Source: Eudoraea chungangensis (GTDB taxonomy: Bacteria > Bacteroidota > Bacteroidia > Flavobacteriales > Flavobacteriaceae). From it: a stretch of DNA of 64,000 nt. Position 1 is the stretch's first letter, and the number at the start of each line of letters is the position of its first letter. Below are positions 26,197-34,914 of the stretch, piece by piece. The translations under genes were made by a program, and so were the position numbers. The notes below the pieces were generated by a model. That model was not told where the DNA came from. It was given only the letters and a program-made list of their open reading frames with translations, and did no database searches. The stretch is from contig NZ_JARDUB010000001.1 in NCBI RefSeq assembly GCF_029360665.1, positions 558,001-622,000 on the forward strand, in the 5' to 3' direction.

Positions 26197-27531
26197 TTGA
26201 AAACCAAAGTTACTTTTAAAACCATTAATAAACTGGCTATTCCAGCTACAATAGCCGGAATTGCAGAACCCATTCTGTCTATCACGGATACCGCCATTGT
26301 AGGAAATATTAAGACTGATGGATTAGAATCATTAGCGGCAGTTGGTATTGTTGGTGCTTTTTTATCCATGCTTATTTGGATTCTAGGACAGACAAGAAGT
26401 GCCATTTCAGCCATAATATCGCAATATCTGGGAGCCGGTAAAATAGAGGAGATTAAAAGCCTTCCTGCACAGGCAATTTTTTTTAATCTTATCCTGAGCA
26501 TTATTTTACTTCTAGCCACAATATTTATAATCGAAGAAATCTTTGTGCTGCTTAACGCTTCCGGCAAAATTTTAGTGTTTTCGGTAAAATATTACTCTAT
26601 AAGAGTCTGGGGCTTCCCTTTAACCTTATTTGTATTTGCTGTGATGGGCATCTTTAGAGGACTCCAAAATACCTATTGGCCAATGCTTATTGCAATAACG
26701 GGAGCGGTTTTGAATATTATACTCGATTTTATTTTAGTATATGGAATTTCTGATGTTTTAGATCCTATGAACATTGAAGGAGCTGCTTGGGCCAGTCTAA
26801 TTTCACAAGCCGTTATGGCAATAATGGCCTTCGTCTTATTAAAACAAAAGACCGATGTAAGTCTTCTACCCCAATTACCTATTCATTCCGAATTGAAACG
26901 TCTCATTTTTATGAGTTTTAATTTATTTGTAAGGGCATTAGCATTAAATATCACTTTAATCTTAGCCGTAAGAGAAGCTGCATCGCTAGGAGATAGTTCC
27001 GTTGGGGGCCATACTATAGCCATTAATCTATGGCTTTTTTCTGCTTTTTTTATTGACGGATATGGCGCTGCCGGTAATATTATGGGAGGCAAGTTACTGG
27101 GTGCAAAGGACTATGATGGCCTTTGGCTTCTGGCTAAAAAAATTGTTCTCTATGGGGTATTGATTAGCCTTTGTCTAGTTTCAATAGGCTTCCTTTTCTA
27201 TCATCCTTTGGGGAGAATATTTTCATCCGACCAGGCAGTTCTCCATTCTTTTTACGGAGTTTTCTATATTTTAATATTAGGGCTACCAATAAACTCTGTC
27301 GCTTTCGTTTTTGACGGATTGTTTAAGGGACTTGGAGAAATGAAGTATCTGAGAAATACTCTAATTATTGCAACTTTTCTTGGTTTTATTCCTGTTCTGC
27401 TTATAAATAGAGAAGTAAATATGGGCCTTACAGGAATATGGATAGGCCTTTCGGTATGGATGCTCATAAGAGCACTTGCTTTAGTCTGGAAGTTTAATAG
27501 AAAATTTCGCCCTCAGATTCAAAAGGTTTAA
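26197..27531 (+). CDS. MATE family efflux transporter
   Basis: A 444-residue integral membrane protein with about 12 hydrophobic segments, in the two-times-six arrangement of MATE (NorM/DinF-like) exporters. Conserved features include IPATIAGIAEPILSITDTAIVG in the first helix and the VFDGLFKGLGEMKYL region in the second half. Such transporters export cationic drugs or metabolites using Na+ or H+. No ATG lies near the start of homology, so a TTG at 26197 is the likely start; this gives the normal N-terminus. Confidence 0.9.
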   Translation: MKTKVTFKTINKLAIPATIAGIAEPILSITDTAIVGNIKTDGLESLAAVGIVGAFLSMLIWILGQTRSAISAIISQYLGAGKIEEIKSLPAQAIFFNLILSIILLLATIFIIEEIFVLLNASGKILVFSVKYYSIRVWGFPLTLFVFAVMGIFRGLQNTYWPMLIAITGAVLNIILDFILVYGISDVLDPMNIEGAAWASLISQAVMAIMAFVLLKQKTDVSLLPQLPIHSELKRLIFMSFNLFVRALALNITLILAVREAASLGDSSVGGHTIAINLWLFSAFFIDGYGAAGNIMGGKLLGAKDYDGLWLLAKKIVLYGVLISLCLVSIGFLFYHPLGRIFSSDQAVLHSFYGVFYILILGLPINSVAFVFDGLFKGLGEMKYLRNTLIIATFLGFIPVLLINREVNMGLTGIWIGLSVWMLIRALALVWKFNRKFRPQIQKV

Positions 27532-27550
27532 TTTTATTAAAAAAATAAGG

Positions 27551-28318
27551 ATGACCACTAATAGAGTTAATGGAAGTTTATATACCAAACTAGACAACAA
27601 CATTGCGTTTATAGAATTTGGACACCCCGCAAGTAATTCATTTGTCAAAGAACTTTTGGAAAGGCTTACCGATGAAATAAAAAAAGTTTCTGAAAATGAA
27701 GACATTTCCCTAATTGTATTAAAATCAGAAGGTGATAAAGCATTTTGCGCAGGAGCTTCTTTTAATGAATTGCTGTCAATTTCATCCTTAGATGAGGGGG
27801 TTGATTTTTTTAGCGGTTTTGCCCACTTGCTCATCGCAATGCGCAATTGCAAGCAACCTATAATAGGGAGAGTACAAGGTAAAGCTGTAGGTGGTGGCGT
27901 GGGAATAATAGCGGCTTGTGATTATGTTTATGCCACAGAAAATGCCTCTGTAAAGCTTTCTGAGCTAGCCATTGGAATTGGTCCGTTTGTTATTGCCCCT
28001 GCAGTTGAGCGTAAAATTGGAAAGTCCGGATTATCTGAATTAACTCTTGCCCCTACAGAGTGGAAGAACGCTTATTGGGCAAAAGAAAAAGGATTGTACT
28101 CCAAGGTCTTTTCCAGCATAAAAGAAATGGATAAAGCCCTAGACCAAAACCTTCAGGCCTTATCAAGTTACAATCCCAAGGCTTTGAGTAATATAAAATC
28201 TATGTTATGGGAAAAAACCGAAGATTGGGAAAATCTACTTTTTGAAAGAGCAAGAATTTCTGCAACATTGTCCCTGAGTGAACATACTAAACAAACACTC
28301 GCTAGGATTAAGAAGTAA
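27551..28318 (+). CDS. Enoyl-CoA hydratase/isomerase family protein
   Basis: 255 residues of the crotonase fold. The oxyanion-hole segments KAFCAGASFNEL and GRVQGKAVGGGVGIIAACDYVYA are visible, followed by KLSELAIGIGP. Candidates include methylglutaconyl-CoA hydratase or enoyl-CoA hydratase of beta-oxidation; the sequence alone does not decide, and no pathway neighbours help. The ATG lies 19 bp after the MATE stop. Confidence 0.86.
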   Translation: MTTNRVNGSLYTKLDNNIAFIEFGHPASNSFVKELLERLTDEIKKVSENEDISLIVLKSEGDKAFCAGASFNELLSISSLDEGVDFFSGFAHLLIAMRNCKQPIIGRVQGKAVGGGVGIIAACDYVYATENASVKLSELAIGIGPFVIAPAVERKIGKSGLSELTLAPTEWKNAYWAKEKGLYSKVFSSIKEMDKALDQNLQALSSYNPKALSNIKSMLWEKTEDWENLLFERARISATLSLSEHTKQTLARIKK

Positions 28319-28348
28319 TTATTGATTAAATGTATAGTAAAAAACAGG

Positions 28349-28444
28349 ATGAATAAAGAACTATTTTTTCCGCTACTGGCCCTTGTTGTAATTGGGGTAT
28401 ATCTAATAAGACGCTATAGGACAAAGAAACGTTTTAAGCGATAA
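28349..28444 (+). CDS. Possible 31-residue single-span membrane protein
   Basis: ATG at 28349 opens 31 codons: a short polar start, a hydrophobic stretch (FFPLLALVVIGVYLI) and a basic tail (RRYRTKKRFKR), the typical layout of a small inner-membrane protein with its C-terminus in the cytoplasm. It lies in the 253-bp gap between the enoyl-CoA hydratase gene and queD. Not recognised; the composition is not chance-like, but there is no second line of evidence. Confidence 0.4.
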   Translation: MNKELFFPLLALVVIGVYLIRRYRTKKRFKR

Positions 28445-28524
28445 TTTCACTTGGCATCCAAAAAATGCTAAATAGGGGATTTTCGTATTCCCATAATACT
28501 AATTGGATGATTTAATTTGGTGTA

Positions 28525-28554
28525 TTTGAAGTTAAAAACTAATGCCTATTTTTG
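28525..28554 (+). promoter_or_regulatory. Promoter of queD
   Basis: TTTG (28525-28528), an 18-nt spacer and TATTTTTG (28547-28554, exact -7 match), 17 nt before the ATG. Confidence 0.65.
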
Positions 28555-28571
28555 CCTCGGAATAAGAAATT

Positions 28572-29021
28572 ATGAGTAAAATAAGAATTACAAAAGAGTT
28601 TAATTTTGAAACCGGACATGCTCTATTTGGCTATGATGGGAAATGTAGAAATGTTCATGGGCATAGTTATAAACTAGCCGTTACAGTCATTGGAGAACCT
28701 ATTTCAGAACCAGATAATGTTAAGTTAGGAATGGTGATAGATTTTGGAGATCTAAAAAAAATTGTCAAAGAAGAGATTGTAGGGCCATTTGACCATGCTA
28801 CGGTATTTAATCGGAATACCCCGCATCTGGAGTTGGCAAAAGAATTGCAAATTAGAGGACATAAAGTTATACTAGCTAATTATCAGCCAACCAGTGAAAA
28901 TATGGTAATTCATTTCGCCGAAAAGATAAAGAACAGACTCCCTAAAAATATAGAATTGTATTCTTTAAAATTAAGGGAAACTGAAACTGCCTTTGCCGAG
29001 TGGCACTCCCAAGATAACTAG
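28572..29021 (+). CDS. queD: 6-carboxytetrahydropterin synthase
   Basis: Makes 6-carboxytetrahydropterin from dihydroneopterin triphosphate, the first dedicated step of queuosine synthesis. The 149 residues keep the zinc ligands and catalytic residues: His16 (ETGHALF), Cys25 (GKCRNVHGHSY), His29 and His31, an Asp-His pair in GPFDHATVF, and the C-terminal glutamate in LRETETAFAEW. A PTPS-type enzyme for another pterin is a less likely alternative. It is followed 25 bp later by the lpxH-like gene. Confidence 0.9.
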   Translation: MSKIRITKEFNFETGHALFGYDGKCRNVHGHSYKLAVTVIGEPISEPDNVKLGMVIDFGDLKKIVKEEIVGPFDHATVFNRNTPHLELAKELQIRGHKVILANYQPTSENMVIHFAEKIKNRLPKNIELYSLKLRETETAFAEWHSQDN

Positions 29022-29046
29022 GTTTTTTTTTCTAACTTTAAAACTG

Positions 29047-29817
29047 ATGAAAAGTGTTATCCTTCCTGAAGGGAAAAAAATATATTTTGCAAGTGATAAT
29101 CACTTGGGCGCGCCCGACTCCATTAAAAGTCTGTCACGAGAAAAGAGATTTGTTAAATGGTTAGATGAAATAAAAGACGACGCTGCTGCCATTTTTTTAT
29201 TGGGAGATTTATTTGATTTTTGGTTTGAATACAAAACGGTAGTGCCAAAAGGCTTCACGAGGACTTTAGGTAAACTCGCCGAAATTACGGACAACGGAAT
29301 ACCCATTTTCTATTTTGTTGGGAACCATGATTTGTGGATGAACGGATATTTTGAAAATGAACTAAACATCCCTGTTTTTCACAAACCTCAAGAATTTATA
29401 ATAGGGGGAAGTACTTTTTTTATAGGTCATGGTGATGGTTTAGGGCCAGGAGATAAGGGATACAAGCGAATGAAGAAGTTATTTACAAATCCGGTTGCGA
29501 AATGGTTTTTTAGATGGTTACATCCCGACTTAGGTGTCCGAATAGCGCAATATTTCTCAATAAAGAACAAGCTTATATCGGGAGATGAAGATATCCGCTT
29601 CTTGGGAGAAGACAAAGAATGGCTTGTTCAATACGCCAAAAGAAAATTAGAAACCAAGCATACAGATTATTTTATTTTTGGCCATAGACATTTGCCCTTA
29701 GATATAGATTTAGGCCATACCTCTACCTATATAAACCTGGGAGACTGGATTAATTACTTTACCTATGGAGTTTTTGACGGTAAGAAATTTGACTTAAAAA
29801 AATTTGAGGCTTCCTAG
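29047..29817 (+). CDS. UDP-2,3-diacylglucosamine diphosphatase-like metallophosphoesterase
   Basis: A calcineurin-type phosphoesterase of 256 residues with all metal-site motifs: ASDNHLGAPD, GDLFDFWFEY, VGNHD, GHGDGLGPGD and FGHRHLP. DFWFEY and the GDGLGPGDKGY segment are typical of LpxH, which removes UMP from UDP-diacylglucosamine in lipid A synthesis. Downstream of queD. ATG 29047 is preferred over an upstream in-frame start at 28993 that would overlap the queD coding sequence. Confidence 0.85.
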   Translation: MKSVILPEGKKIYFASDNHLGAPDSIKSLSREKRFVKWLDEIKDDAAAIFLLGDLFDFWFEYKTVVPKGFTRTLGKLAEITDNGIPIFYFVGNHDLWMNGYFENELNIPVFHKPQEFIIGGSTFFIGHGDGLGPGDKGYKRMKKLFTNPVAKWFFRWLHPDLGVRIAQYFSIKNKLISGDEDIRFLGEDKEWLVQYAKRKLETKHTDYFIFGHRHLPLDIDLGHTSTYINLGDWINYFTYGVFDGKKFDLKKFEAS

Positions 29818-29818
29818 T

Positions 29819-31507
29819 CTATTTTATATCGCGCAGTTTAAGTTGTAATTGCGATTTACCATTCCACTGATTTTCGTCTAATGAAAATACTGCGCTAAAG
29901 TATTTTTTCGATTTAACCATAGTTAATTTACTGCCTAAATTAAAACCAATAGCCGGGAAAATTTTAGAGCCAAATTGTTTAACATCCAGTTTTAGATGTT
30001 TCCCGTCTTTTCCAACAGTTCTTGCACTGCCCGAATCACTTAGGTCCTCACTCAGAAATATCGGCCTCATGTTTCCTGGACCAAAAGGGCCAAATTGTTT
30101 TATGATTCGCAGCAATCTCGGAGTTACTTCCTGTAGGTTTATTTCTATATCTACTTGTACCTCAGGCACTAAAAGTTCTGGATTAATCGAATTGGCAACA
30201 ACTTTTTCAAATTGCGTTTTAAAGCCTGCATACTGCTCTTCTTTTAAGGTGAGTCCTGCCGCGTATTTATGGCCCCCAAATTGTTCAATATGTTCTGCAC
30301 AGTGTTCCAAGGCGTTATAAACATCAAACCCCTTGACCGACCTTGCAGAGGCCGCTAGTTTATTGCCACTCTTGGTAAAAACCAAGGTAGGTCTGTAATA
30401 TGTTTCCGTTAATCTTGATGCTACTATTCCTATAACTCCTTTATGCCATGAGTCTTTGTATACCACGGATGTAAATCCCTCTTCTTCTTTATTATCCGCA
30501 ATCATCATTAGGGCTTCATCGGTAATAAGTTGGTCTAGGCCCCTGCGCTCTGCATTAAAGGCTTCTATTTCAGCAGCCATAAATTCTGCAGTTCCCGCAT
30601 CTTTCTCAATTAATAAATTTACAGCGTTAATTCCATGTTTCATCCTACCAGCAGCGTTGATTCTAGGGGCAATTATAAAAACAACATCTGTTATAGTCAG
30701 GACTGGTTTTTTGGCTTCCATTATAATTGCCCTAAAGCCAACTCTTGGATTAGTCCTAATTACTTGAAGACCATAAAACGCCAGAATCCTATTTTCGCCT
30801 GTTACAGGAACAATATCGGCCCCTATGGCGGTAGCAACTAGGTCTAAATAAGGAACTAATTCCATAAAATCCCTACCTTGTTTTTGCTGAATGGCCTGAA
30901 TTAACTTAAACCCAATACCACACCCACACAATTCGTCATAAGGGTAGTTGCAATCTTCCCTTTTCGGATCTAATACTGCAATGGCATCGGGTAATTCCTT
31001 TCCTGGTCTATGATGGTCACATATGATAAAATCAATTCCTTTTTCTTTTGCATATGCCACTTGAGCCATAGCCTTTACTCCACAGTCCAAAGCAATTATA
31101 AGGGCAATGTCATTGTCTCCCGCATAGTCTATTCCCTTCTTAGAAACCCCGTATCCTTCTAGGTAACGATCTGGAATATATGTGGCTACATTCGGATAAA
31201 TCTGCAATAAGTAAGAAGATACTAAGGCCACCGCTGTGGTTCCATCAACATCATAATCCCCGTATATGAGAATATTTTCTTCCCTTTCAATGCTCTTTTC
31301 GATTCTTTCAATGGCCAATCCCATATCGGTCATTAAAAAAGGGTCGTGAAGATCAGATAACTGCGGTCGAAAAAAACTTTTGGCTCCCTCAAAGGAAGTG
31401 ATTCCTCTTTGAACCAAAAGCTTTGCAACCAGTTTGTCAACACCGAGATCCTGTTCTATTCTGGCTACAGTTTCCTCATCTGGTTTTGGTTTTAAAGTCC
31501 ACCGCAT
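29819..31507 (-). CDS. recJ: Single-stranded-DNA-specific exonuclease RecJ
   Basis: 5'-3' ssDNA exonuclease of repair and recombination. The 562 residues carry the DHH-domain motifs YGDYDVDGTTAV, ALDCGVKA, CDHHRPG and NAAGRMKHG, and the DHHA1 motif GGHKYAAGLTL followed by the OB-fold. Length and order are normal. It is convergent with the lpxH-like gene with almost no gap. Confidence 0.95.
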   Translation of the reverse strand: MRWTLKPKPDEETVARIEQDLGVDKLVAKLLVQRGITSFEGAKSFFRPQLSDLHDPFLMTDMGLAIERIEKSIEREENILIYGDYDVDGTTAVALVSSYLLQIYPNVATYIPDRYLEGYGVSKKGIDYAGDNDIALIIALDCGVKAMAQVAYAKEKGIDFIICDHHRPGKELPDAIAVLDPKREDCNYPYDELCGCGIGFKLIQAIQQKQGRDFMELVPYLDLVATAIGADIVPVTGENRILAFYGLQVIRTNPRVGFRAIIMEAKKPVLTITDVVFIIAPRINAAGRMKHGINAVNLLIEKDAGTAEFMAAEIEAFNAERRGLDQLITDEALMMIADNKEEEGFTSVVYKDSWHKGVIGIVASRLTETYYRPTLVFTKSGNKLAASARSVKGFDVYNALEHCAEHIEQFGGHKYAAGLTLKEEQYAGFKTQFEKVVANSINPELLVPEVQVDIEINLQEVTPRLLRIIKQFGPFGPGNMRPIFLSEDLSDSGSARTVGKDGKHLKLDVKQFGSKIFPAIGFNLGSKLTMVKSKKYFSAVFSLDENQWNGKSQLQLKLRDIK

Positions 31508-31580
31508 GCTTTTAAATTTTACTTATTATAATTCTAGTTGACGAAAATTGGGTGCACCTAAAAAAGTCTTTTAATTGTAA

Positions 31581-32012
31581 CTAACTGTTATGATCAAAAG
31601 TTGTTCTAATTTCTAAAGTGGCAAAGCGTCTAAACATTTCCATAACCCCACAGTACTTTTCAACAGATAAATCTACCGCTCTTTGCAGTTTTTTTTCTTC
31701 CAATGCCGAACCTTTAAAAACGTAGGTAACCACTACACTGTCGTAATACTTAGGATGTTCATCCGTGAGATTTGCTGCTGTTTCTATATAAAATGCTTCT
31801 ACATTTAATTTCATTTTTTTGATAAGCATGGCTACATCAAGTCCCGAGCACCCTGCCAAGGCCGAAAGCATAAGGGCTTTGGGCCTAAGTCCATTCCCTG
31901 TTCCTCCGTCTTCTCCACCAGCATCAATCTTTAGATTTATTCCCGAAGGGTTATCGCTTTCAAAAGCCATATTTCCCAACCATTTAGTGGTAATTACATT
32001 TGTAGTGCTCAT
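31581..32012 (-). CDS. OsmC/Ohr-family peroxiredoxin-like protein
   Basis: A 143-residue protein of the OsmC fold. LMLSALAGCSGLDVAMLI carries the first redox cysteine and KYCGVMEMF the second, as in thiol peroxidases of this family. These reduce organic peroxides. ATG 32012 gives the family N-terminus (MSTTNVITTKWLG); the longer in-frame start at 32066 would overlap the divergent gene. It diverges from the AhpD-like gene across only 39 bp, so the two may respond to the same peroxide signal. Confidence 0.88.
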   Translation of the reverse strand: MSTTNVITTKWLGNMAFESDNPSGINLKIDAGGEDGGTGNGLRPKALMLSALAGCSGLDVAMLIKKMKLNVEAFYIETAANLTDEHPKYYDSVVVTYVFKGSALEEKKLQRAVDLSVEKYCGVMEMFRRFATLEIRTTFDHNS

Positions 32013-32051
32013 ATTTTTTTGTTTCTTGTGTGGCATAAAAATACAATCACT

Positions 32052-32645
32052 ATGCCACTTGTACAACCATTAGATGCAAACCACGACCTTGAGACTAAAG
32101 CTTTGGCGGACTTCTTCAATGAAACTCTGGGATTTTGCCCAAATTCAGTACTAACGATGCAGCACCGGCCTGAAATATCAAAAGCCTTTATTAATTTAAA
32201 TAAGGCTGTGATGGCCAATCAAGGAAGAGTTACTTCTGCTTTAAAACGCATGATTGCCTGGGTAAGCAGCAACGCTACCGGATGCAGATACTGCCAGGCA
32301 CATGCTATTAGAGCTGCAGAACGCTATGGTGCAGAACAAGAGCAGTTAGATAATATTTGGGAATACAAAACGCATTCCGCCTTCTCAGAAGCGGAAAGGG
32401 CTGCTTTAGATTTCTCTCTCGCAGCATCGCAAATCCCAAATGCGGTGGATGAAAAAATTAAGGAACAATTATATTTATATTGGGACGAAGGAGAAATTGT
32501 AGAAATGTTAGGGGTAATTTCTCTTTTTGGATACTTAAACAGATGGAATGATTCTATGGGAACTACTATAGAAGAAGGTGCTGTAGAAAGCGGGAATCTC
32601 TATTTAAGTAAAAATGGATGGGTAAAGGGGAAACACGGGAATTAA
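32052..32645 (+). CDS. AhpD-like peroxidase-related protein (carboxymuconolactone decarboxylase family)
   Basis: 197 residues of the AhpD/CMD fold. The CRYCQAHAIRAAERYGAE segment contains the CxxC...H redox site of AhpD-type enzymes, followed by a helical second half (VEMLGVISLFGYLNRWNDSMG). Such proteins reduce peroxides or serve as reductants for peroxiredoxins. ATG 32052 is the start nearest to the conserved N-terminus. It is divergent from the OsmC-like gene. Confidence 0.88.
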   Translation: MPLVQPLDANHDLETKALADFFNETLGFCPNSVLTMQHRPEISKAFINLNKAVMANQGRVTSALKRMIAWVSSNATGCRYCQAHAIRAAERYGAEQEQLDNIWEYKTHSAFSEAERAALDFSLAASQIPNAVDEKIKEQLYLYWDEGEIVEMLGVISLFGYLNRWNDSMGTTIEEGAVESGNLYLSKNGWVKGKHGN

Positions 32646-32679
32646 GAGCATCTTTACAGAGGCAAATACCTTTGTCTGA

Positions 32680-33366
32680 TTACTTCTTTTTTTCTTTATA
32701 GCCGCTTACTATGATTACAAACTCGCCTTTGGGTGGAATATTTGCAAAATGATCCATTACCTCAGCAATACTCCCCCTAATGGTTTCTTCATAAAGTTTG
32801 CTGAGCTCTCTTGATATAGATATTAATCTATCTTCTCCAAAGTATTCCTGAAATTGTAAAAGAGTTTTAACTAACTTATGTGGAGATTCGTAAATAATAA
32901 CGGTTCTCGGTTCCACCGCCAACTCTTTTAATCTTGTTTGCCTCCCTTTTTTAAGTGGTAAAAATCCTTCAAAGACAAAGCGATCACTAGGAAGACCACT
33001 ATTTACAAGAGCAGGAACAAAGGCTGTTGCACCGGGTAGGCACTGCACTTCGAAACCCTCTTTAATACAGGCTCTAGTAAGTAAAAATCCAGGGTCGGAA
33101 ATGGCAGGCGTTCCGGCATCAGAAATTATGGCAAGTTGTGCTCCAGCTTTTATTTTAAGTATAATTCCATCAAGGGTTTTATGTTCATTAAACATATGAT
33201 AACTCTGCATGGGGGTATCAATGTTATAATGAGATAATAGTTTTTTACTTGTTCGTGTATCCTCTGCAAGAATAAGATCTACCTCCTTTAAAACCTTAAG
33301 AGCACGTAAAGTAATATCTTCCAAATTGCCAATAGGAGTAGGTACCAAGTATAGTCTGCCACTCAT
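32680..33366 (-). CDS. rsmI: 16S rRNA (cytidine-1402-2'-O)-methyltransferase
   Basis: A tetrapyrrole-methylase-fold rRNA methyltransferase of 228 residues. Typical segments: LVPTPIGNLEDITLRAL, LAEDTRTSKKLL, ISDAGTPAISDPGF and LPGATAFVPALVNSG, followed by FVFEGFLP. It methylates the decoding-site cytidine with RsmH. It is shorter than the E. coli protein because the C-terminal extension is missing, as in other Bacteroidetes. Confidence 0.94.
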   Translation of the reverse strand: MSGRLYLVPTPIGNLEDITLRALKVLKEVDLILAEDTRTSKKLLSHYNIDTPMQSYHMFNEHKTLDGIILKIKAGAQLAIISDAGTPAISDPGFLLTRACIKEGFEVQCLPGATAFVPALVNSGLPSDRFVFEGFLPLKKGRQTRLKELAVEPRTVIIYESPHKLVKTLLQFQEYFGEDRLISISRELSKLYEETIRGSIAEVMDHFANIPPKGEFVIIVSGYKEKKK

Positions 33367-33472
33367 CTAAATTGATTTAATTTTAACAGAAGATAGTAAG
33401 AATTCAATACGTTTTTTAACTCGAGAGTCTGGCAAATAGGTATAATTGTATATACTTTAAAAATTAGATAGT

Positions 33473-34162
33473 CTAAGAAAATCTTCGCTCAACGAGTTTA
33501 ATAAGTCGTAGCTCGTACTCTTCTTGACCCGCCCAGCCATCATAATCCGGTTTCACCATATTATCTATAAAAGCCTTGGCCCGTTCTTCGGAATCTATGG
33601 TGTTAAGTTGTGAAATAACCCTATTAAAATCTTCTGTACTATCGTTAAAAAGATGTTTAACAAAAGCAAGTCTGTCATTTAAACCTACTTCAATTTCTCT
33701 TTTTACTAATCTGTCATTTAAGGACTTAGCAGCAGATACGGTCTCTATCTTCCGATCTTTTTCTATTTCGTTAATAGGTTTATCATTCTTTAAAGTTTCT
33801 GTTTTGGCTACAAACTCAGCAAACAGCCTGTCTACTTCTTCATTACTAGGCATTTCAGAAACCATTCCTTTTATGGTATCTATCCCCTGGGTGATTATAT
33901 CCTCCTCATGGGGGTTGTTCTCTGGAACTAATTTATTTTCATTTATCACAGCATTAGCCATTTTTTCGAACTTAGCGGCCAGAATATTCTTAGATACATC
34001 GATTTCGATATCATTTAACTTTTCCTCAATAAACTTTAATACTGCTAATTTCTCATAAAGGTTCTTAGCCGTCTCATATAAGCGAGGAATGTCTTCTAAT
34101 CCTTGAGAAGTAATAATGTCTGTAGACAATTTTACCAGTTCCTCTTTAAGTTTTCTCTTCAT
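33473..34162 (-). CDS. Conserved Bacteroidetes protein of unknown function
   Basis: 229 residues, predicted soluble and mostly helical, with a charged N-terminal half and a more conserved-looking C-terminal part: LNDRLAFVKHLFNDSTED, VISQLNTIDS, and KPDYDGWAG. No catalytic motif, signal peptide or membrane segment is visible. It lies between rsmI and tdk on the opposite strand from tdk. I do not recognise a function and none should be inferred from the neighbours. Confidence 0.7.
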   Translation of the reverse strand: MKRKLKEELVKLSTDIITSQGLEDIPRLYETAKNLYEKLAVLKFIEEKLNDIEIDVSKNILAAKFEKMANAVINENKLVPENNPHEEDIITQGIDTIKGMVSEMPSNEEVDRLFAEFVAKTETLKNDKPINEIEKDRKIETVSAAKSLNDRLVKREIEVGLNDRLAFVKHLFNDSTEDFNRVISQLNTIDSEERAKAFIDNMVKPDYDGWAGQEEYELRLIKLVERRFS

Positions 34163-34269
34163 TTCTTTTTGTTTACTCTAAAGGGTAAAGGTCTATCTTT
34201 TTTAATACTTTTATAATCCAATTACCACTAAAGCATAAATAGGTCTTTACTTTGGTTTAAAATTACAAA

Positions 34270-34914
34270 ATGTTTCTCGAAAACACTGTTAATCATAAAG
34301 AACAATTCGGCTGGATAGAAGTCATCAGTGGCAGTATGTTTTCCGGGAAGACTGAAGAACTGATAAGGCGTCTAAAAAGAGCACAATTTGCTAAACAAAA
34401 AGTAGAGATTTTTAAACCCATAGTTGATACCAGATATCACGAAGAAAAAGTTATTTCTCATGATGAAAATGAGATTAGATCTACCCCTGTTCCTGCAGCT
34501 GCAAATATTAGGTTGCTGGCAGATAATTGTGATGTGGTAGGAATAGATGAGGCCCAATTCTTTGATGATGAGATTATAACCGTTTGTAACGACTTGGCCA
34601 ATATGGGAATTCGGGTAGTGGTGGCCGGCCTTGACATGGACTATAAAGGAAATCCATTCGGGCCAATGCCTGCTCTTATGGCCACAGCAGAATATGTTAC
34701 CAAAGTACATGCAATTTGCACCAGAACAGGAAATCTGGCCAATTATAGCTATAGAAAATCAAACAACAATAAACTTGTTATGCTTGGGGAAACCGAAGCC
34801 TATGAGCCCCTGAGTAGGGCTGCCTTCTACAAGGCAATTCTAAAAGAAAAAATCAGTAAAATGGAGGTGCAGGCAGAAGAGGTTAAGGAACTAAAAAAAG
34901 GTATGGATGCCTAA
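34270..34914 (+). CDS. tdk: Thymidine kinase (type II)
   Basis: Phosphorylates thymidine for salvage. The 214 residues show the P-loop GSMFSGKTEELI (21-32), the GIDEAQFFD Walker B-like segment and GLDMDYKGNPFG. The zinc-binding lasso that normally has four cysteines has only one left (AICTRTGN...YEPLSRAAF), so this is a zinc-poor version. It overlaps the alr start by 8 bp. Confidence 0.93.
   Translation: MFLENTVNHKEQFGWIEVISGSMFSGKTEELIRRLKRAQFAKQKVEIFKPIVDTRYHEEKVISHDENEIRSTPVPAAANIRLLADNCDVVGIDEAQFFDDEIITVCNDLANMGIRVVVAGLDMDYKGNPFGPMPALMATAEYVTKVHAICTRTGNLANYSYRKSNNNKLVMLGETEAYEPLSRAAFYKAILKEKISKMEVQAEEVKELKKGMDA

Noticed and set aside
33576-34058. 160-residue plus-strand Ser-rich frame
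   Set aside because: Antisense to the conserved helical protein at 33473-34162, and composition is that of a codon shadow.
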